Shown: positions 9,619-19,779, numbered from the stretch's first letter. The stretch: 64,000 nucleotides of DNA from Lutibacter maritimus (GCF_900116115.1 NZ_FOZP01000002.1:1-64000), one strand, 5' to 3'. Translations and numbers: made by a program. Notes: generated from the letters alone by a model not told the origin.

Positions 9619-9951
9619 ATGTATATATATAACGTAACAACTAATGTAGATGAATCTATCCACGATGAATGGTTGCATTGGATGAAATCTAAACACATAC
9701 CCGATATGTTAGCAACAGGTAAATTTTCTGTAGCAAAAATGAGTTTAGTTTTAATTGATGAAGAAATGGGTGGCGTAACATACGCAGTTCAATACACTAC
9801 AGACAGTATCGAAACCTTACATCTTTACTATAAAGAAGATGCACCAAAATTACGCGATGAAGCCATTAATTTATTTAAAGATAAAATTGTTGCTTTTAGA
9901 ACCGAATTAAAAGTTATTAACGAACAATTTAGCAAAAGTGTAAACAACTAA
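9619..9951 (+). CDS. DUF4286 family protein
   Basis: This 110-residue cytoplasmic protein matches the DUF4286 family by length and pattern: [10 protein letters not shown] at the start, then the [14 protein letters not shown] segment and VQYTTDS. The predicted fold is a small ferredoxin-like alpha/beta (dimeric barrel type) domain. The biochemical function of the family is not known. It sits four bases upstream of rsmA, a common arrangement in Flavobacteriia as far as I recall, so a link to ribosome maturation is possible but unproven. Confidence 0.85.
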   Translation: MYIYNVTTNVDESIHDEWLHWMKSKHIPDMLATGKFSVAKMSLVLIDEEMGGVTYAVQYTTDSIETLHLYYKEDAPKLRDEAINLFKDKIVAFRTELKVINEQFSKSVNN

Positions 9952-9955
9952 TTTT

Positions 9956-10732
9956 ATGAGTGTAAAAGCAAAAAAACACCTAGGTCAACATTTTTTAACA
10001 GACGAATTAATTGCACAACAAATTGCAGATAGTTTAGTAGGAACTAACTATAAAAATGTGTTAGAAATTGGTCCGGGAATGGGTGTTTTAACTAAGTACT
10101 TACTTAAAAAAGACTATACAACTCATGTCATTGAAATTGACACAGAATCTGTAGAATACTTAAAAGCACATTATCTAAATTTAGCTGATAGAATAATTTC
10201 AAAAGATTTTTTAAAAATTAATATTTCCGATTTTTTTGGCGATGAACAACTGGCAATTATTGGAAATTTCCCTTACAATATTTCATCACAAATTGTTTTT
10301 AAAACACTTGAAAACAGACATCAAATTCCAGAATTTTCAGGGATGTTTCAAAAAGAAGTTGCTTTAAGAATTGCTGAAAAAGAAGGTAGTAAAGTGTATG
10401 GAATTTTATCGGTTTTAACACAAGCGTTTTATAATGTCGAGTATTTATTTACCGTTCCGCCAACAGTTTTTAATCCACCTCCAAAAGTAGATTCTGGTGT
10501 AATTCGGTTGGTTAGAAAAGAAAATTTCACACTTCCTGTAGATGAAAAATTATTTTACAAAGTAGTAAAAACCGCGTTTCAACAACGCAGGAAAACATTG
10601 CGAAATAGTTTAAAAACACTTAATTTATCTGATAGTTTAAGAGAAGATAGTATCTTTGCAAAACGCCCAGAACAATTATCGGTTCAGGAATTTATCAATC
10701 TCACATCTAAAATAGAGAACGATGCCATTTGA
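9956..10732 (+). CDS. rsmA: 16S rRNA dimethyladenosine transferase (KsgA)
   Basis: This SAM-dependent enzyme dimethylates two adjacent adenines in the 3'-terminal hairpin of 16S rRNA during small-subunit assembly. At 258 residues it is normal for the family. Visible motifs are KKHLGQHFL at the N terminus, the SAM-binding [11 protein letters not shown], and the catalytic NFPYNISS (the family has N-[LIF]-P-Y). The basic C-terminal segment [13 protein letters not shown] is also diagnostic. Its final 11 bases overlap the start of mgtE, indicating translational coupling. Confidence 0.97.
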   Translation: MSVKAKKHLGQHFLTDELIAQQIADSLVGTNYKNVLEIGPGMGVLTKYLLKKDYTTHVIEIDTESVEYLKAHYLNLADRIISKDFLKINISDFFGDEQLAIIGNFPYNISSQIVFKTLENRHQIPEFSGMFQKEVALRIAEKEGSKVYGILSVLTQAFYNVEYLFTVPPTVFNPPPKVDSGVIRLVRKENFTLPVDEKLFYKVVKTAFQQRRKTLRNSLKTLNLSDSLREDSIFAKRPEQLSVQEFINLTSKIENDAI

Positions 10733-12074
10733 AATTACCAAAGATTATATTCAAAAAATTCAACAATTAATTGCTGAAGACAAAGAAGACACACTTCTAG
10801 AAATGCTAGCAGAAGTCCATTATGCTGACATTGCTGAAATAATTGAAGAAATTGAATATAGTGAGGCAATTTATATAATTAAACTTCTAGAAAGCGATGT
10901 AACTTCGGAAATAATTGCCGAATTAGATGAAGATACACGTGAGAATATTTTAAAAGGACTTTCATCAAAAGAAATTGCTGAAGAAATTTCAGAACTTGAT
11001 ACCGATGATGCTGCCGATATTATATCCGAACTTTCAGATAAACAAATTAAAGAGGTAATATCTCATATTGAAGATGAAGAACACGCCAAAGATATTATTG
11101 AACTTTTACGCTATGATGAAGATACCGCAGGTGGTTTAATGGCAAAAGAATTGGTAAAAGTAAATGAAAATTGGAATGTACTTACTTGTGTTAAAGAAAT
11201 GCGCGCACAAGCCGAAGAAGTTACCAGAGTACACTCTATCTATGTTGTTGATGATAATGATATTTTAAAAGGTCGTTTATCTTTAAAAGATTTACTAACA
11301 ACCTCAACAAAAACAGCAATTAAAGATGTTTTTATTAAAAAAGTAGATTCAGTAAATGTAAATGATGATGCCGAAGATGTTGCTAAAATTATGCAAAAAT
11401 ACGATTTAGAAGCCATTCCTGTGGTAGATGAATTAGGCCGGCTTGTAGGTAGAATTACCATTGATGACATTGTAGACGTTATAAAAGAAGAAGCTGAAAA
11501 AGATTACCAAATGGCTGCCGGTATTTCACAAGATGTAGAAGCCGATGACACCATTTGGGAACTAACAAAAGCTCGTTTGCCTTGGTTAATTTTAGCGCTT
11601 TTTGGTGGTTTTGTTAGTGTTTCTATTTTAGGCGGATTTCAGGAAGCTATGAATAAATATCCCGTACTTTTCTTTTTTACACCACTTATTGCTGCAATGG
11701 CAGGAAACGTTGGTGTACAATCTTCTGCAATTATTGTACAAGGTTTGGCAAATGATAGTTTAAGAGGCTCTTATTTTAAAAGACTTTTAAAAGAAGTTTC
11801 ACAAAGTTTGTTAAACGGTTTTGTGTTAGCAGCTATATTAATGTCAGCCGGAATGTTCTTTTTAGGATTTGAGTTAAAAGTTGGAATTACTGTAGCAATT
11901 TCATTAATTTCTGTAATTATAATTGCAAGTATAATAGGTACATTTATCCCAATTATTTTAGACAAACGCGGCATAGATCCAGCGCTTGCAACCGGTCCGT
12001 TTATTACTACAAGTAATGATATTTTAGGAATTTTAATCTACTTTTCAATCGCTAAATTAATTTTAGGATTTTAA
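10722..12074 (+). CDS. mgtE: Magnesium transporter MgtE
   Basis: This 450-residue inner-membrane Mg2+ channel/transporter has the standard architecture. An acidic helical N domain spans about residues 1-130 (repeats such as [11 protein letters not shown] and EDTAGGLM). A CBS pair (about 135-255) senses cytoplasmic Mg2+. A five-helix C-terminal membrane domain (about 285-450) carries the conserved GNVGVQSSA stretch. It overlaps rsmA by 11 bases in another frame. The following 151 bases to the next gene hold no convincing terminator. Confidence 0.96.
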   Translation: MPFEITKDYIQKIQQLIAEDKEDTLLEMLAEVHYADIAEIIEEIEYSEAIYIIKLLESDVTSEIIAELDEDTRENILKGLSSKEIAEEISELDTDDAADIISELSDKQIKEVISHIEDEEHAKDIIELLRYDEDTAGGLMAKELVKVNENWNVLTCVKEMRAQAEEVTRVHSIYVVDDNDILKGRLSLKDLLTTSTKTAIKDVFIKKVDSVNVNDDAEDVAKIMQKYDLEAIPVVDELGRLVGRITIDDIVDVIKEEAEKDYQMAAGISQDVEADDTIWELTKARLPWLILALFGGFVSVSILGGFQEAMNKYPVLFFFTPLIAAMAGNVGVQSSAIIVQGLANDSLRGSYFKRLLKEVSQSLLNGFVLAAILMSAGMFFLGFELKVGITVAISLISVIIIASIIGTFIPIILDKRGIDPALATGPFITTSNDILGILIYFSIAKLILGF

Positions 12075-12225
12075 AATAATTCTTAAAAAATTATCAAAAA
12101 AATTTTAATAATATAAAACGAGCATATTCAAAATTTGATTACCTAAAAGAATGATTAATAGCGAATAACACTGCTGTGCTGAGCAGAGTTTAAGTAAGAC
12201 TTTTAAAAAACATTAAAATAGACAC

Positions 12226-13332
12226 ATGAGACATTTTTTAACACTTCTTTTTTTAGCTTTTTTGTCAATTAGTTGTGCTAAACAAAACCCTCTAGAAAAA
12301 GCAATAGCTTCTAAAAATAAAAAAATAAAAAAAGTTATTGATAGTGTAAAAAACTACGAAGTACAAGTTTTATTTACCGAAATTCTACAAGAAAACGGTA
12401 AAACAACTTTTAAAGATTACTCTTATAGAGTAGATGAAAACACTTATTTCTATCCTGCAAGTTCTGTTAAGTTTCCTATTGCTGTTTTGGCTTTACAAAA
12501 AATGAATCAAAACAAAAAGATAGATAAAAATACTGTTTTTAACAATGCAAGTGATACTACAAAAACCACATTTGCCAACGAAATTAAAAAGGTTTTTGCA
12601 GTTAGCGATAATTTAGCCTATTCGCGTTTATTTGATTACTTAGGTCAAAATTATATTAATAATCAATTAAAAAGCAAAGGAATTACTGCTCGAATTTCAC
12701 ATCGGTTTTCTGTTGATAATCCTTATGATATTAACACTAAATCGGTTTATTTTTATTACAAGGATAGCGTAATCTATACTGAAAATCCAATCCAAAACGA
12801 CTCTATAAAAAACCTTCCTTTAGATAAAATAAAAAAAGGAATTGGTTATATGGTTGGTGATAGTTTAGTGGAAAAACCGATGGATTTCTCTTTAAAAAAC
12901 TATATACCATTAACTTCTTTACATCAATTAATGAAACAATTGGTGTTTCCAGAATTATTTCCGAAAGAAAAAAGATTTGACCTAACAGAAGAAGATCGTA
13001 ATTTTTTAATAAACACAATGGCAATACTACCCAAAGATGCAGGTTATACTTCAAAAGAATATTATGATAGTTATGTAAAGTTTTTCCTTTTTGGTGACTC
13101 TAAAGAACCAATGCCATCACATATAAAAATACATAACAAAGTTGGTTTTGCTTATGGCTATTTAACAGATTGTGCGTTTATAGAGAACACAAAAACGAAT
13201 AAGAAATATATAATTACGGCAACTATTCATGTAAATAAAAATAAAATTTATAATGATGGTTTTTATGAATATGATACTGTTGGTTTCCCATTTTTAGCGC
13301 AATTAGGAAGAGAATTAGTTCCTTTAGATTAA
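12226..13332 (+). CDS. Serine hydrolase lipoprotein (class A beta-lactamase-like fold)
   Basis: The 368-residue protein has a lipoprotein signal peptide (lipobox SISC, Cys about residue 17). Its catalytic domain resembles class A beta-lactamases and small penicillin-binding proteins. The nucleophile motif is S79-S-V-K82, preceded by YPA. An SDN motif follows (VSDNLAYSR). A late HNKVGFAYG takes the place of the KTG triad, so the canonical Thr is absent. Family members are usually annotated only as serine hydrolase. Beta-lactamase activity is possible but not shown, and peptidoglycan or small-ester hydrolysis is equally plausible. It is predicted to face the periplasm. It appears monocistronic. 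Confidence 0.82.
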   Translation: MRHFLTLLFLAFLSISCAKQNPLEKAIASKNKKIKKVIDSVKNYEVQVLFTEILQENGKTTFKDYSYRVDENTYFYPASSVKFPIAVLALQKMNQNKKIDKNTVFNNASDTTKTTFANEIKKVFAVSDNLAYSRLFDYLGQNYINNQLKSKGITARISHRFSVDNPYDINTKSVYFYYKDSVIYTENPIQNDSIKNLPLDKIKKGIGYMVGDSLVEKPMDFSLKNYIPLTSLHQLMKQLVFPELFPKEKRFDLTEEDRNFLINTMAILPKDAGYTSKEYYDSYVKFFLFGDSKEPMPSHIKIHNKVGFAYGYLTDCAFIENTKTNKKYIITATIHVNKNKIYNDGFYEYDTVGFPFLAQLGRELVPLD

Positions 13333-13418
13333 TTAGTTTTTATACAAATCTCAATTTTTTAAATAGTATTTTGGTAGTTAGTATTAGCTAAATCAAAATA
13401 TCAATCAGAATAAAATAA

Positions 13419-13913
13419 ATGTACAACAATCTGAACCAAATAAAAACAGCAATTTATGATAAGTGCGCCTTTGAAATTTCTGAATTCAAATTTGAAACAG
13501 AAAGTTCAGCATATAATGCCTGTCAATATAAATTAAACGCACAACATATAATAAGCAGAAATGCTAAAATTACACCAAAAAAAGTAGGGCAATTTGTTAC
13601 ATTTTGGAAACGAAACGCAAACGGATTAATTGAGCCTTTTGAAGAAACCGACTTATTTGATTTTTATATTGTAAATGTGCGAACTAAAAATAGGTTTGGA
13701 CAATTTGTTTTCCCAAAATCTACACTGATAAAAAAAGGAATAATTTCAACAGTAAAAAGAGAAGGAAAAAGAGCATTTAGAGTGTATCCGAATTGGGATG
13801 TTGTTAAAAATAAACAAGCTGAACAAACCCAAAAATGGCAATTGAATTATTTTTATGAAATAAATGCGTCAACCAATTTTGAAGAAGTTTTAAAATTGCA
13901 TAAAAATGAATAG
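13419..13913 (+). CDS. MepB family protein
   Basis: This 164-residue soluble protein matches the MepB family, named after the third gene of the staphylococcal mepRAB multidrug efflux operon. Recognisable patterns are the N-terminal ESSAYNACQY-like segment, KKVGQFVTFWKRN, FGQFVFPK and RVYPNWD. The molecular role of MepB is not established, and there is no MATE efflux pump or MarR regulator beside it here. It converges with the rRNA/tRNA methyltransferase gene 38 bases away. Confidence 0.85.
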   Translation: MYNNLNQIKTAIYDKCAFEISEFKFETESSAYNACQYKLNAQHIISRNAKITPKKVGQFVTFWKRNANGLIEPFEETDLFDFYIVNVRTKNRFGQFVFPKSTLIKKGIISTVKREGKRAFRVYPNWDVVKNKQAEQTQKWQLNYFYEINASTNFEEVLKLHKNE

Positions 13914-13951
13914 CATTTTTTATACTGCTATTATTGATAAAGTCAGTTAGC

Positions 13952-14488
13952 CTATTGCCTAAACCTAAACTTTTTAAACAAATCCCATAAAACAACACCA
14001 ACACTTACCGAAATATTTAATGAATGTTTGGTCCCTAATTGCGGAATTTCAACACAAAAATCGGATGCAGAAACAACTTTTTGCTGTACTCCTTTTACTT
14101 CATTTCCAAAAACTACTGCATATTTTTGGTTGGGTTCAACCATAAAATCTTGCAACATTGTACTATTCTCAGCTTGCTCAATCGCCAATATTTTAACATT
14201 TTTACCTTTCAACCTTTCAACCAAATCAAGTGTGTCTACTTCATATTCCCAGTCAACTGATTCTGTTGCTCCTAAAGCAGTTTTATGAATATCTTTATGT
14301 GGAGGTTTTGCAGTAATTCCACACAAGTAAATTTTTTCAATAATAAAAGCATCGCTGGTTCTAAAAACCGAACCAATATTATTTAAACTTCTAATGTTAT
14401 CAAGCACAACTATCAATGGAATTTTAGTTACTTCTTTAAACTCTTCAACAGTTGGTCTTCCTAATTCGCTATTTTTTAGTTTTCTCAT
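13952..14488 (-). CDS. TrmH/SpoU family RNA methyltransferase
   Basis: This 178-residue SPOUT methyltransferase transfers a methyl group from SAM to a ribose 2'-OH of tRNA or rRNA. All three SPOUT motifs are visible: NIRSLNNIGSVFRTSDA (motif 1), VFGNEVKGV (motif 2) and LGTKHSLNISVSVGVVLWD (motif 3). There is no N-terminal RNA-binding extension, so it is a minimal enzyme like TrmL or TrmH. The exact target nucleotide cannot be read from sequence. It is divergent from mutS, with 98 bases between them. Confidence 0.92.
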   Translation of the reverse strand: MRKLKNSELGRPTVEEFKEVTKIPLIVVLDNIRSLNNIGSVFRTSDAFIIEKIYLCGITAKPPHKDIHKTALGATESVDWEYEVDTLDLVERLKGKNVKILAIEQAENSTMLQDFMVEPNQKYAVVFGNEVKGVQQKVVSASDFCVEIPQLGTKHSLNISVSVGVVLWDLFKKFRFRQ

Positions 14489-14586
14489 AATTCACAAATT
14501 GTTTTTGTACATCTTTCAATCATTAAATTTTTAAATCTTTCAATATAAAATGTAACTTCGCAAAACTAACTTAATTTCCTATAAAA

Positions 14587-17193
14587 TTGGCAGCAAAAAA
14601 AGAGAAAGTCACCCCTTTAATGAAACAATACAACGCCATTAAGATAAAATATCCTGATGCAATGTTACTATTTAGAGTGGGCGATTTTTATGAAACTTTT
14701 GGCGAAGATGCTAAAAAAGCTTCTAAAGTTTTAGGAATTGTTTTAACAAAACGTGGTGCTGGAAGTGAAACTGAAACTGCTTTAGCAGGTTTTCCACATC
14801 ATTCTTTAAATACGTATTTACCAAAATTAGTTAAGGCAGGAATGCGCGTTGCTATTTGCGATCAGTTGGAAGATCCAAAAATGACCAAAACTATTGTAAA
14901 ACGTGGTGTTACAGAGTTAGTAACTCCTGGTGTTGCTTTAAATGACGAAGTTTTACAGTCTAATACCAATAATTTTTTAGCGGCGATTCATTTTGGAAAA
15001 AAACATGTAGGAATTTCGTTTTTAGATGTTTCAACCGGTGAATTTTTAACTTCACAAGGAACTAGTGAATACATTGATAAATTGTTGCAAAACTTCAGCC
15101 CAAGTGAGGTTTTGGTTCAAAAGCAACATAAACATAAATTTAAAGAATTATTTGGCGATCGTTTTTATACTTTTTATTTAGAAGATTGGATTTTTCAAAC
15201 AGAATATGCGTTAGAAACATTAACCAATCATTTTAAAGTAAAAACATTAAAAGGTTTTGGAGTTAATGAATTAAATGAAGGCATTATCTCATCCGGCGCG
15301 GTTTTATATTATTTATCTGAAACACAACACAATAAATTAGAACACATTCAGGTAATTAACCGTATTGCTGAAGATAATTATGTATGGATGGACCGTTTTA
15401 CCATCCGTAATTTAGAATTGTACAATTCCACTTCAGTAAATGCAGTAACGCTTTTGGATGTTATTGACAAAACTATTTCACCAATGGGCGGAAGGTTGTT
15501 AAAACGTTGGCTAGCCTTGCCTTTAAAAGACATTAACCGCATAAAAAAACGCCATGATATTGTAAAATATTTAATTGATAATGACACCTTTTTTGAGTTA
15601 ACAACCTATCAAATTAAACAAATTAGTGATATTGAGCGCTTGGTTTCAAAAGTTGCCACTGGAAAGGTAAATCCGAGAGAAGTTGTTTTGTTAAAAAACT
15701 CTTTAAATGCCATTATCCCAATTAAAGAAGCAGCTGAAAAAAGTGATAATGAAAGCTTAAAAATTATTGGAGAGCAATTACAAAATTGCAATACGCTTCG
15801 TGAAAAAATATCAAAAACATTAAACGAAGATGCTCCTGTAAATATTAATAAAGGAAATGCTATTGCAGAAGGTGTTTCAACAGAATTAGACGATTTAAGA
15901 GCTATTTCAACAAAAGGAAAAGATTATTTAGATGCTATGTTAGCGCGTGAAATTGAACGTAGTGGAATTACATCGTTAAAAATAGCTTTTAACAACGTTT
16001 TTGGATATTACATTGAAGTTAGAAATACACATAAAGATAAAGTGCCTGCCGAATGGATTCGTAAGCAAACGTTGGTTAGTGCTGAGCGTTATATTACCGA
16101 AGAATTAAAAGAATATGAAACCAAAATTTTAGGTGCTGAAGAAAAAATTAGCAAACTTGAAAGTGAACTTTTTGCTGAATTAATTAGCAATTTATTAGAT
16201 TACATTCAGCCAATTCAGTTAAACGCACAATTAATTGGACAAATTGATTGTTTATGTTCATTTGCTGAAATAGCTAAACAAAATAATTATGTACGTCCAC
16301 AATTAGATGAAAGTACCGATTTAGAAATAAAAAACGGTCGTCATCCAGTAATAGAAAAACAATTACCAATTGGCGAAGAATACATTGCAAATGATGTTGT
16401 TTTAAACACACATTTACAACAAATTATTATGATTACAGGTCCTAATATGAGTGGTAAATCAGCTATTTTACGTCAAACTGCTTTAATTGTTTTATTGGCG
16501 CAAATGGGAAGTTACGTACCTGCGCAAAATGCCAGAATTGGAATTGTAGATAAAATATTTACACGTGTTGGCGCCAGCGATAATATTTCTATGGGCGAAT
16601 CTACTTTTATGGTAGAAATGAACGAAACTGCTAGTATTTTAAATAATATTTCTGATAGAAGTTTAGTTTTATTAGATGAAATTGGACGTGGAACAAGCAC
16701 GTATGACGGAATTTCAATAGCGTGGGCAATTGCCGAATATTTACATGAACATCCATCAAAAGCTAAAACATTATTTGCGACACATTATCATGAGCTGAAT
16801 GATATGACCAATACTTTTGAGCGCATTAAAAACTTTAATGTTTCGGTAAAAGAATTAAAAGATAAAGTGATTTTCTTACGAAAATTAGTTCCTGGAGGTA
16901 GTGAACATAGTTTTGGTATTTACGTGGCTAAATTGGCTGGTATGCCAGCTTCTGTTGTTCATAGAGCAACAAAAATGCTAAAACAATTGGAGAAAAACCA
17001 TACCAATTCCGAAGTAAAAGAGACCTTAAAAACAGCTGCTGAAAACGATATGCAATTAAGCTTTTTTAAGTTAGATGATCCTTTGCTAGAAGATATTAAA
17101 GAAGAAATTTTATCAACAAATATTGATACGCTTACACCAATTGAAGCATTAATGAAATTAAATGAAATTAAACGAATGTTGGTGAAAAAATAG
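14587..17193 (+). CDS. mutS: DNA mismatch repair protein MutS
   Basis: MutS recognises base mismatches and small loops and recruits MutL. At 868 residues it is full length. The mismatch-reading Phe-x-Glu is in [11 protein letters not shown] near the N terminus. The ABC-type ATPase domain has Walker A GPNMSGKS (Gly618 onward), Walker [17 protein letters not shown] and the ATHYHEL switch. It starts at TTG (14587): there is no suitable in-frame ATG, and the family's conserved KVTPLMKQY begins within ten residues. A near-consensus -7 box (TAACTTCG, 14553-14560) lies 26 bases upstream. Confidence 0.97.
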   Translation: MAAKKEKVTPLMKQYNAIKIKYPDAMLLFRVGDFYETFGEDAKKASKVLGIVLTKRGAGSETETALAGFPHHSLNTYLPKLVKAGMRVAICDQLEDPKMTKTIVKRGVTELVTPGVALNDEVLQSNTNNFLAAIHFGKKHVGISFLDVSTGEFLTSQGTSEYIDKLLQNFSPSEVLVQKQHKHKFKELFGDRFYTFYLEDWIFQTEYALETLTNHFKVKTLKGFGVNELNEGIISSGAVLYYLSETQHNKLEHIQVINRIAEDNYVWMDRFTIRNLELYNSTSVNAVTLLDVIDKTISPMGGRLLKRWLALPLKDINRIKKRHDIVKYLIDNDTFFELTTYQIKQISDIERLVSKVATGKVNPREVVLLKNSLNAIIPIKEAAEKSDNESLKIIGEQLQNCNTLREKISKTLNEDAPVNINKGNAIAEGVSTELDDLRAISTKGKDYLDAMLAREIERSGITSLKIAFNNVFGYYIEVRNTHKDKVPAEWIRKQTLVSAERYITEELKEYETKILGAEEKISKLESELFAELISNLLDYIQPIQLNAQLIGQIDCLCSFAEIAKQNNYVRPQLDESTDLEIKNGRHPVIEKQLPIGEEYIANDVVLNTHLQQIIMITGPNMSGKSAILRQTALIVLLAQMGSYVPAQNARIGIVDKIFTRVGASDNISMGESTFMVEMNETASILNNISDRSLVLLDEIGRGTSTYDGISIAWAIAEYLHEHPSKAKTLFATHYHELNDMTNTFERIKNFNVSVKELKDKVIFLRKLVPGGSEHSFGIYVAKLAGMPASVVHRATKMLKQLEKNHTNSEVKETLKTAAENDMQLSFFKLDDPLLEDIKEEILSTNIDTLTPIEALMKLNEIKRMLVKK

Positions 17194-17261
17194 TTTTAAT
17201 TATTTTTAAAATTGATTGAGCTCAAAAAATTCTTTAACATTTTTTTGACGTATTTTTTAAT

Positions 17262-17269
17262 TACCTTTG
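17262..17269 (+). promoter_or_regulatory. -7 promoter element of tatA
   Basis: TACCTTTG is an exact TAnnTTTG match, 21 bases upstream of the ATG at 17291. Its last three bases are a TTG that opens a longer frame. The box explains that TTG better than translation does, so the gene start was placed at the ATG. Confidence 0.55.
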
Positions 17270-17290
17270 TCTATTCAAAAGGATTTTTAT

Positions 17291-17608
17291 ATGTTTTTAT
17301 TTATAAGCGGAGCTGAAATATTTGTTGTATTAATTATTGCTGTTATGTTATTTGGTGCTGATAAATTACCTGAAATTGCTCGCGGTTTAGGAAAAGGAAT
17401 GCGACAAATAAAGGATGCTACAAATGATATTAAAAGAGAAATTCAGAATAGTGCTGAAAAACATAATATTGATGTTGATGTTGCCGCAAAAGTTAGAAAT
17501 GAAATTAGTAAAGTAACTGATAATGTTGAAGATATAACGCAGCCAGTAAAAAAAATAAAAGATAAAATTATTGATGATATTACTGGTCCTGTAAAAAGAA
17601 ACTTGTAA
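17291..17608 (+). CDS. tatA: Twin-arginine translocase subunit TatA/TatE
   Basis: TatA forms the protein-conducting assembly that exports folded proteins. The 105-residue product has one N-terminal membrane helix. The diagnostic hinge FGADKLPEIARGLGKGMRQ comes next, then a long charged amphipathic helix. The start was moved from the TTG at 17267 to the ATG because the TTG belongs to a promoter box. tatC is not in the window. A plausible substrate in this window is the flavoprotein at 47235, which carries an SRRKFI Tat signal. The PAP2 phosphatase gene follows after two bases. Confidence 0.94.
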   Translation: MFLFISGAEIFVVLIIAVMLFGADKLPEIARGLGKGMRQIKDATNDIKREIQNSAEKHNIDVDVAAKVRNEISKVTDNVEDITQPVKKIKDKIIDDITGPVKRNL

Positions 17609-17610
17609 TA

Positions 17611-18171
17611 TTGGAACCGCTGAACCAGCTTATTAATTACGACAAAGAACTGCTTCTCTTTTTACATTCAAAAGGCTCAACAACTTGGGATGGTTTTTGG
17701 ATATTTGTTACAAATCCTTTGTATTGGATTCCTTTATTTTTTATACTATTTTATGTTGGGTATAAAGTTTATGGTTTAAAAACTGCGGCTATCATTTCTT
17801 TATTTACTGCATTAAGTGCTGCTTTTTCATTAATTACTGTAAATTTTATTAAAAATAATGTACAAAGACTGCGACCAATAAATGACATTAGCATAAATAC
17901 AAATGTTCGGGTTTTAATTGAAGCGACAGACTTTAGTTTTGTTTCGGGGCATTCAACCGTTTCTTTTACCATTGCTTTCTTATCATTTTTTGTATTAAGA
18001 AAACATTACAAATTTGCTTTTTTTATATTTCTGTTCCCTTTATTATTTGCCTATAGCAGACTTTATTTAGCAGCGCATTATCCTTTAGATATTTTATTCG
18101 GGATGTTTTTAGGGTTTAGTATTGCTTTATTTTTTTACAAAATATTAAACAAATTTTTTCTAAAAAATTAA
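17611..18171 (+). CDS. PAP2-family membrane phosphatase
   Basis: This 186-residue integral membrane phosphatase has about five hydrophobic helices and the complete tripartite PAP2 signature: KNNVQRLRP, VSGHS (with the catalytic His) and SRLYLAAHYPLD. Likely substrates are undecaprenyl pyrophosphate or lipid phosphates; the family does not separate these by motif. The start is TTG at 17611, two bases after the tatA stop, implying translational coupling. Its stop codon overlaps that of the convergent O-methyltransferase by four bases. Confidence 0.92.
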   Translation: MEPLNQLINYDKELLLFLHSKGSTTWDGFWIFVTNPLYWIPLFFILFYVGYKVYGLKTAAIISLFTALSAAFSLITVNFIKNNVQRLRPINDISINTNVRVLIEATDFSFVSGHSTVSFTIAFLSFFVLRKHYKFAFFIFLFPLLFAYSRLYLAAHYPLDILFGMFLGFSIALFFYKILNKFFLKN

Positions 18172-18815
18172 GTTGTTTTTACACGACTAATAGTTAAACC
18201 ATCTCTAATTGGTAACAACACTGTTTCAATTCTTTCATCGTTATTTAATAATTTATTATAGACTAATAATTCTTGTGTATCCATATCATTTGGTTTAATT
18301 TCCTCTATTACTTTTCCACTCCAAAGTACGTTGTCCGATAAAATAATTCCTCCAGGATTCATTTTATCAATAATTAAATGAAAATAATTGCTATAATTCG
18401 CTTTATCGGCATCAATAAAAACCAAATCAAATTTTTTATTGATGGTTGGAATAATTTCTAATGCATTTCCGGTCAATTGCTCAATTTGATTTTTATAGTT
18501 TGATGCATTAAAATATTTTTTACTAAAAGCTTCTAATTCTTCATTTTTATCAATAGTAATTAATGTGCCTTTTTTCTGCAAACCTTCGGCTAAACATAAT
18601 GCGGAGTAACCCGTGTAGGTTCCTATTTCTAAAATGCTTTTAGGATTTATTATTTTTGAAATCATTGCTAAAACTCTACCTTGATATGCGCCACTTAACA
18701 TACGAGGATTGAGAATTTTTTGCCAAGTTTCTTTATTTAATTGTTGTAAAAGTTGTGGTTCATTTTGTGAATGACTTATTACATAATCTTCCAGTTTTTC
18801 AGATAAAAAGCTCAT
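18168..18815 (-). CDS. Class I SAM-dependent O-methyltransferase
   Basis: The 215-residue cytoplasmic enzyme matches the catechol/caffeoyl-CoA O-methyltransferase family. Visible motifs are the SAM-binding LEIGTYTGYSALCLA, the acidic VFIDADKANYSNY metal-binding loop and LSDNVLWSGKV. The substrate in Bacteroidota is unknown. The ATG at 18815 was preferred to a TTG at 18830 because that TTG is part of a TACTTTTG promoter box. The gene ends with a four-base overlap of the convergent PAP2 gene. Confidence 0.93.
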   Translation of the reverse strand: MSFLSEKLEDYVISHSQNEPQLLQQLNKETWQKILNPRMLSGAYQGRVLAMISKIINPKSILEIGTYTGYSALCLAEGLQKKGTLITIDKNEELEAFSKKYFNASNYKNQIEQLTGNALEIIPTINKKFDLVFIDADKANYSNYFHLIIDKMNPGGIILSDNVLWSGKVIEEIKPNDMDTQELLVYNKLLNNDERIETVLLPIRDGLTISRVKTT

Positions 18816-18827
18816 TGTTTTTGTTTG

Positions 18828-18835
18828 CAAAAGTA
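18828..18835 (-). promoter_or_regulatory. -7 promoter element of the O-methyltransferase gene
   Basis: Read on the minus strand this is TACTTTTG, an exact -7 match 12 bases upstream of the ATG. The region where -33 should lie falls inside the terminator hairpin at 18837-18864. Confidence 0.55.
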
Positions 18836-18836
18836 A

Positions 18837-18864
18837 AAAACGGAACTCAAATGAGTTCCGTTTT
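18837..18864 (-). terminator. Rho-independent terminator of the sigma factor operon
   Basis: The perfect stem CGGAACTC/GAGTTCCG has a four-base loop and is extended by an A/T tract on both sides. On the minus strand it is followed by six T residues. It lies 12 bases beyond the stop of the 82-residue zinc-type protein and ends transcription of the sigma/anti-sigma unit. Confidence 0.8.
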
Positions 18865-18876
18865 AATATATAAAGT

Positions 18877-19125
18877 TTAAATTTTTGTTTTTAATTCTGT
18901 TTCCATTTGTTCCTTTTCCTTTTCACACAAACAAGTGGTTGGTTTATTTAAAGCATTTTTATGTTTTTGTATACATTTTGTAATTATAACATTTTGCTTA
19001 GAGTACATTCCGCACTTTTTACATACAAACAAATGAATATTTAATTTTAGTATTTCCCAAAAAGTTGCCTCTTTATATTGACTTTTATCACAAATAGTGG
19101 TTGCTTGGTCACACGTTAATTTCAT
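18877..19125 (-). CDS. Small zinc-type protein, candidate anti-sigma factor
   Basis: This 82-residue soluble protein carries H31-x3-C35-x2-C38 (HLFVCKKC) with upstream cysteines at 5 and 12. This is the arrangement of zinc-binding anti-sigma (ZAS) domains. It lacks a transmembrane helix. A second cluster of cysteines (CLC) sits near the C terminus. It lies 11 bases downstream of a sigma-70-family gene and ends at a strong terminator, so the two form a unit. Similar flavobacterial proteins are, to my recollection, often mislabelled as glycine dehydrogenase. The anti-sigma role is inferred from motif plus context. Confidence 0.7.
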   Translation of the reverse strand: MKLTCDQATTICDKSQYKEATFWEILKLNIHLFVCKKCGMYSKQNVIITKCIQKHKNALNKPTTCLCEKEKEQMETELKTKI

Positions 19126-19136
19126 TTGTATTTTCT

Positions 19137-19703
19137 TTAATTTTTAAACCAATTATCTTCCATACATTTTCTTAATTGTGTTCTGGCTCTATGAATTATT
19201 ACCCATAGATTTGACGATGTAATTTCTAACTCCTTACAAATATCTTCTGTTTCAAGTTGTTGAATTGTTTTCATTCTAAAAACCATTGCATATTTTTCTG
19301 GTAAATTATTTATACACTTTTCTAAAGCAACATTTAACTCTTCATTTTCTATTTGTTTTTCTATTTCATTGTTCCAATTTGATGGTACACGCTCTTCAAT
19401 CCACTCACCTTCTCTTTCTCCATCAGCATAAAAATTCATTTTAACTTCAGCTTTTCCTTTGTTAGAATTTATTTTTCGATAATGGTCAATAATTTTTCTT
19501 TTTAAAATAGCAACTAACCAAGTTCTTTCACTTGCCAATCCTTGAAAATTGTCCATAGCTTTTAATCCAGCAAAAAAGGTGTCCTGCACTAAATCTTTTG
19601 CTAAATCATGCTCATTAATTCTACCTATGGCAAAATTATATAAGTAATCTGCATGAAGTTTCACCCAATTATTAGGATTTAATTTATGTATTTCTTTTGA
19701 CAT
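19137..19703 (-). CDS. ECF-like sigma-70 family RNA polymerase sigma factor
   Basis: The 188-residue protein has sigma region 2 (about residues 10-80, including DLVQDTFFAGLKA and RTWLVAILKRKIIDHYR) and region 4 (about 125-182, with LPEKYAMVFRMK and the HTH). It lacks regions 1.1 and 3, as ECF factors do. The spacer between regions 2 and 4 is longer than usual and includes GEREGEWIEERVP. It probably directs polymerase to a stress or envelope regulon. The zinc-type gene follows at once. A hybrid histidine kinase gene lies 76 bases upstream on the same strand. A -7-like TATTTTAG sits at 19724-19731. Confidence 0.92.
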   Translation of the reverse strand: MSKEIHKLNPNNWVKLHADYLYNFAIGRINEHDLAKDLVQDTFFAGLKAMDNFQGLASERTWLVAILKRKIIDHYRKINSNKGKAEVKMNFYADGEREGEWIEERVPSNWNNEIEKQIENEELNVALEKCINNLPEKYAMVFRMKTIQQLETEDICKELEITSSNLWVIIHRARTQLRKCMEDNWFKN

Positions 19704-19779
19704 TAGATGTAATTACTTTATTGCTAAAATAATTAATTATTTAGAATTATTCTAATTTACAAACAATCTAAAAGCAGCT

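Noticed and set aside
12171-12186. Small hairpin CTGCT/AGCAG before the serine hydrolase gene
   Set aside because: Five-base stem with no T tract; chance structure is likely.
12226-13332. Annotation as a true beta-lactamase
   Set aside because: SxxK and SDN-like motifs are present but the KTG triad is KVG, and the family in Bacteroidota is mostly uncharacterised.
17267-17290. Extended tatA start at TTG
   Set aside because: The TTG is the end of a TACCTTTG promoter box and the ATG at 17291 gives the normal TatA N terminus.
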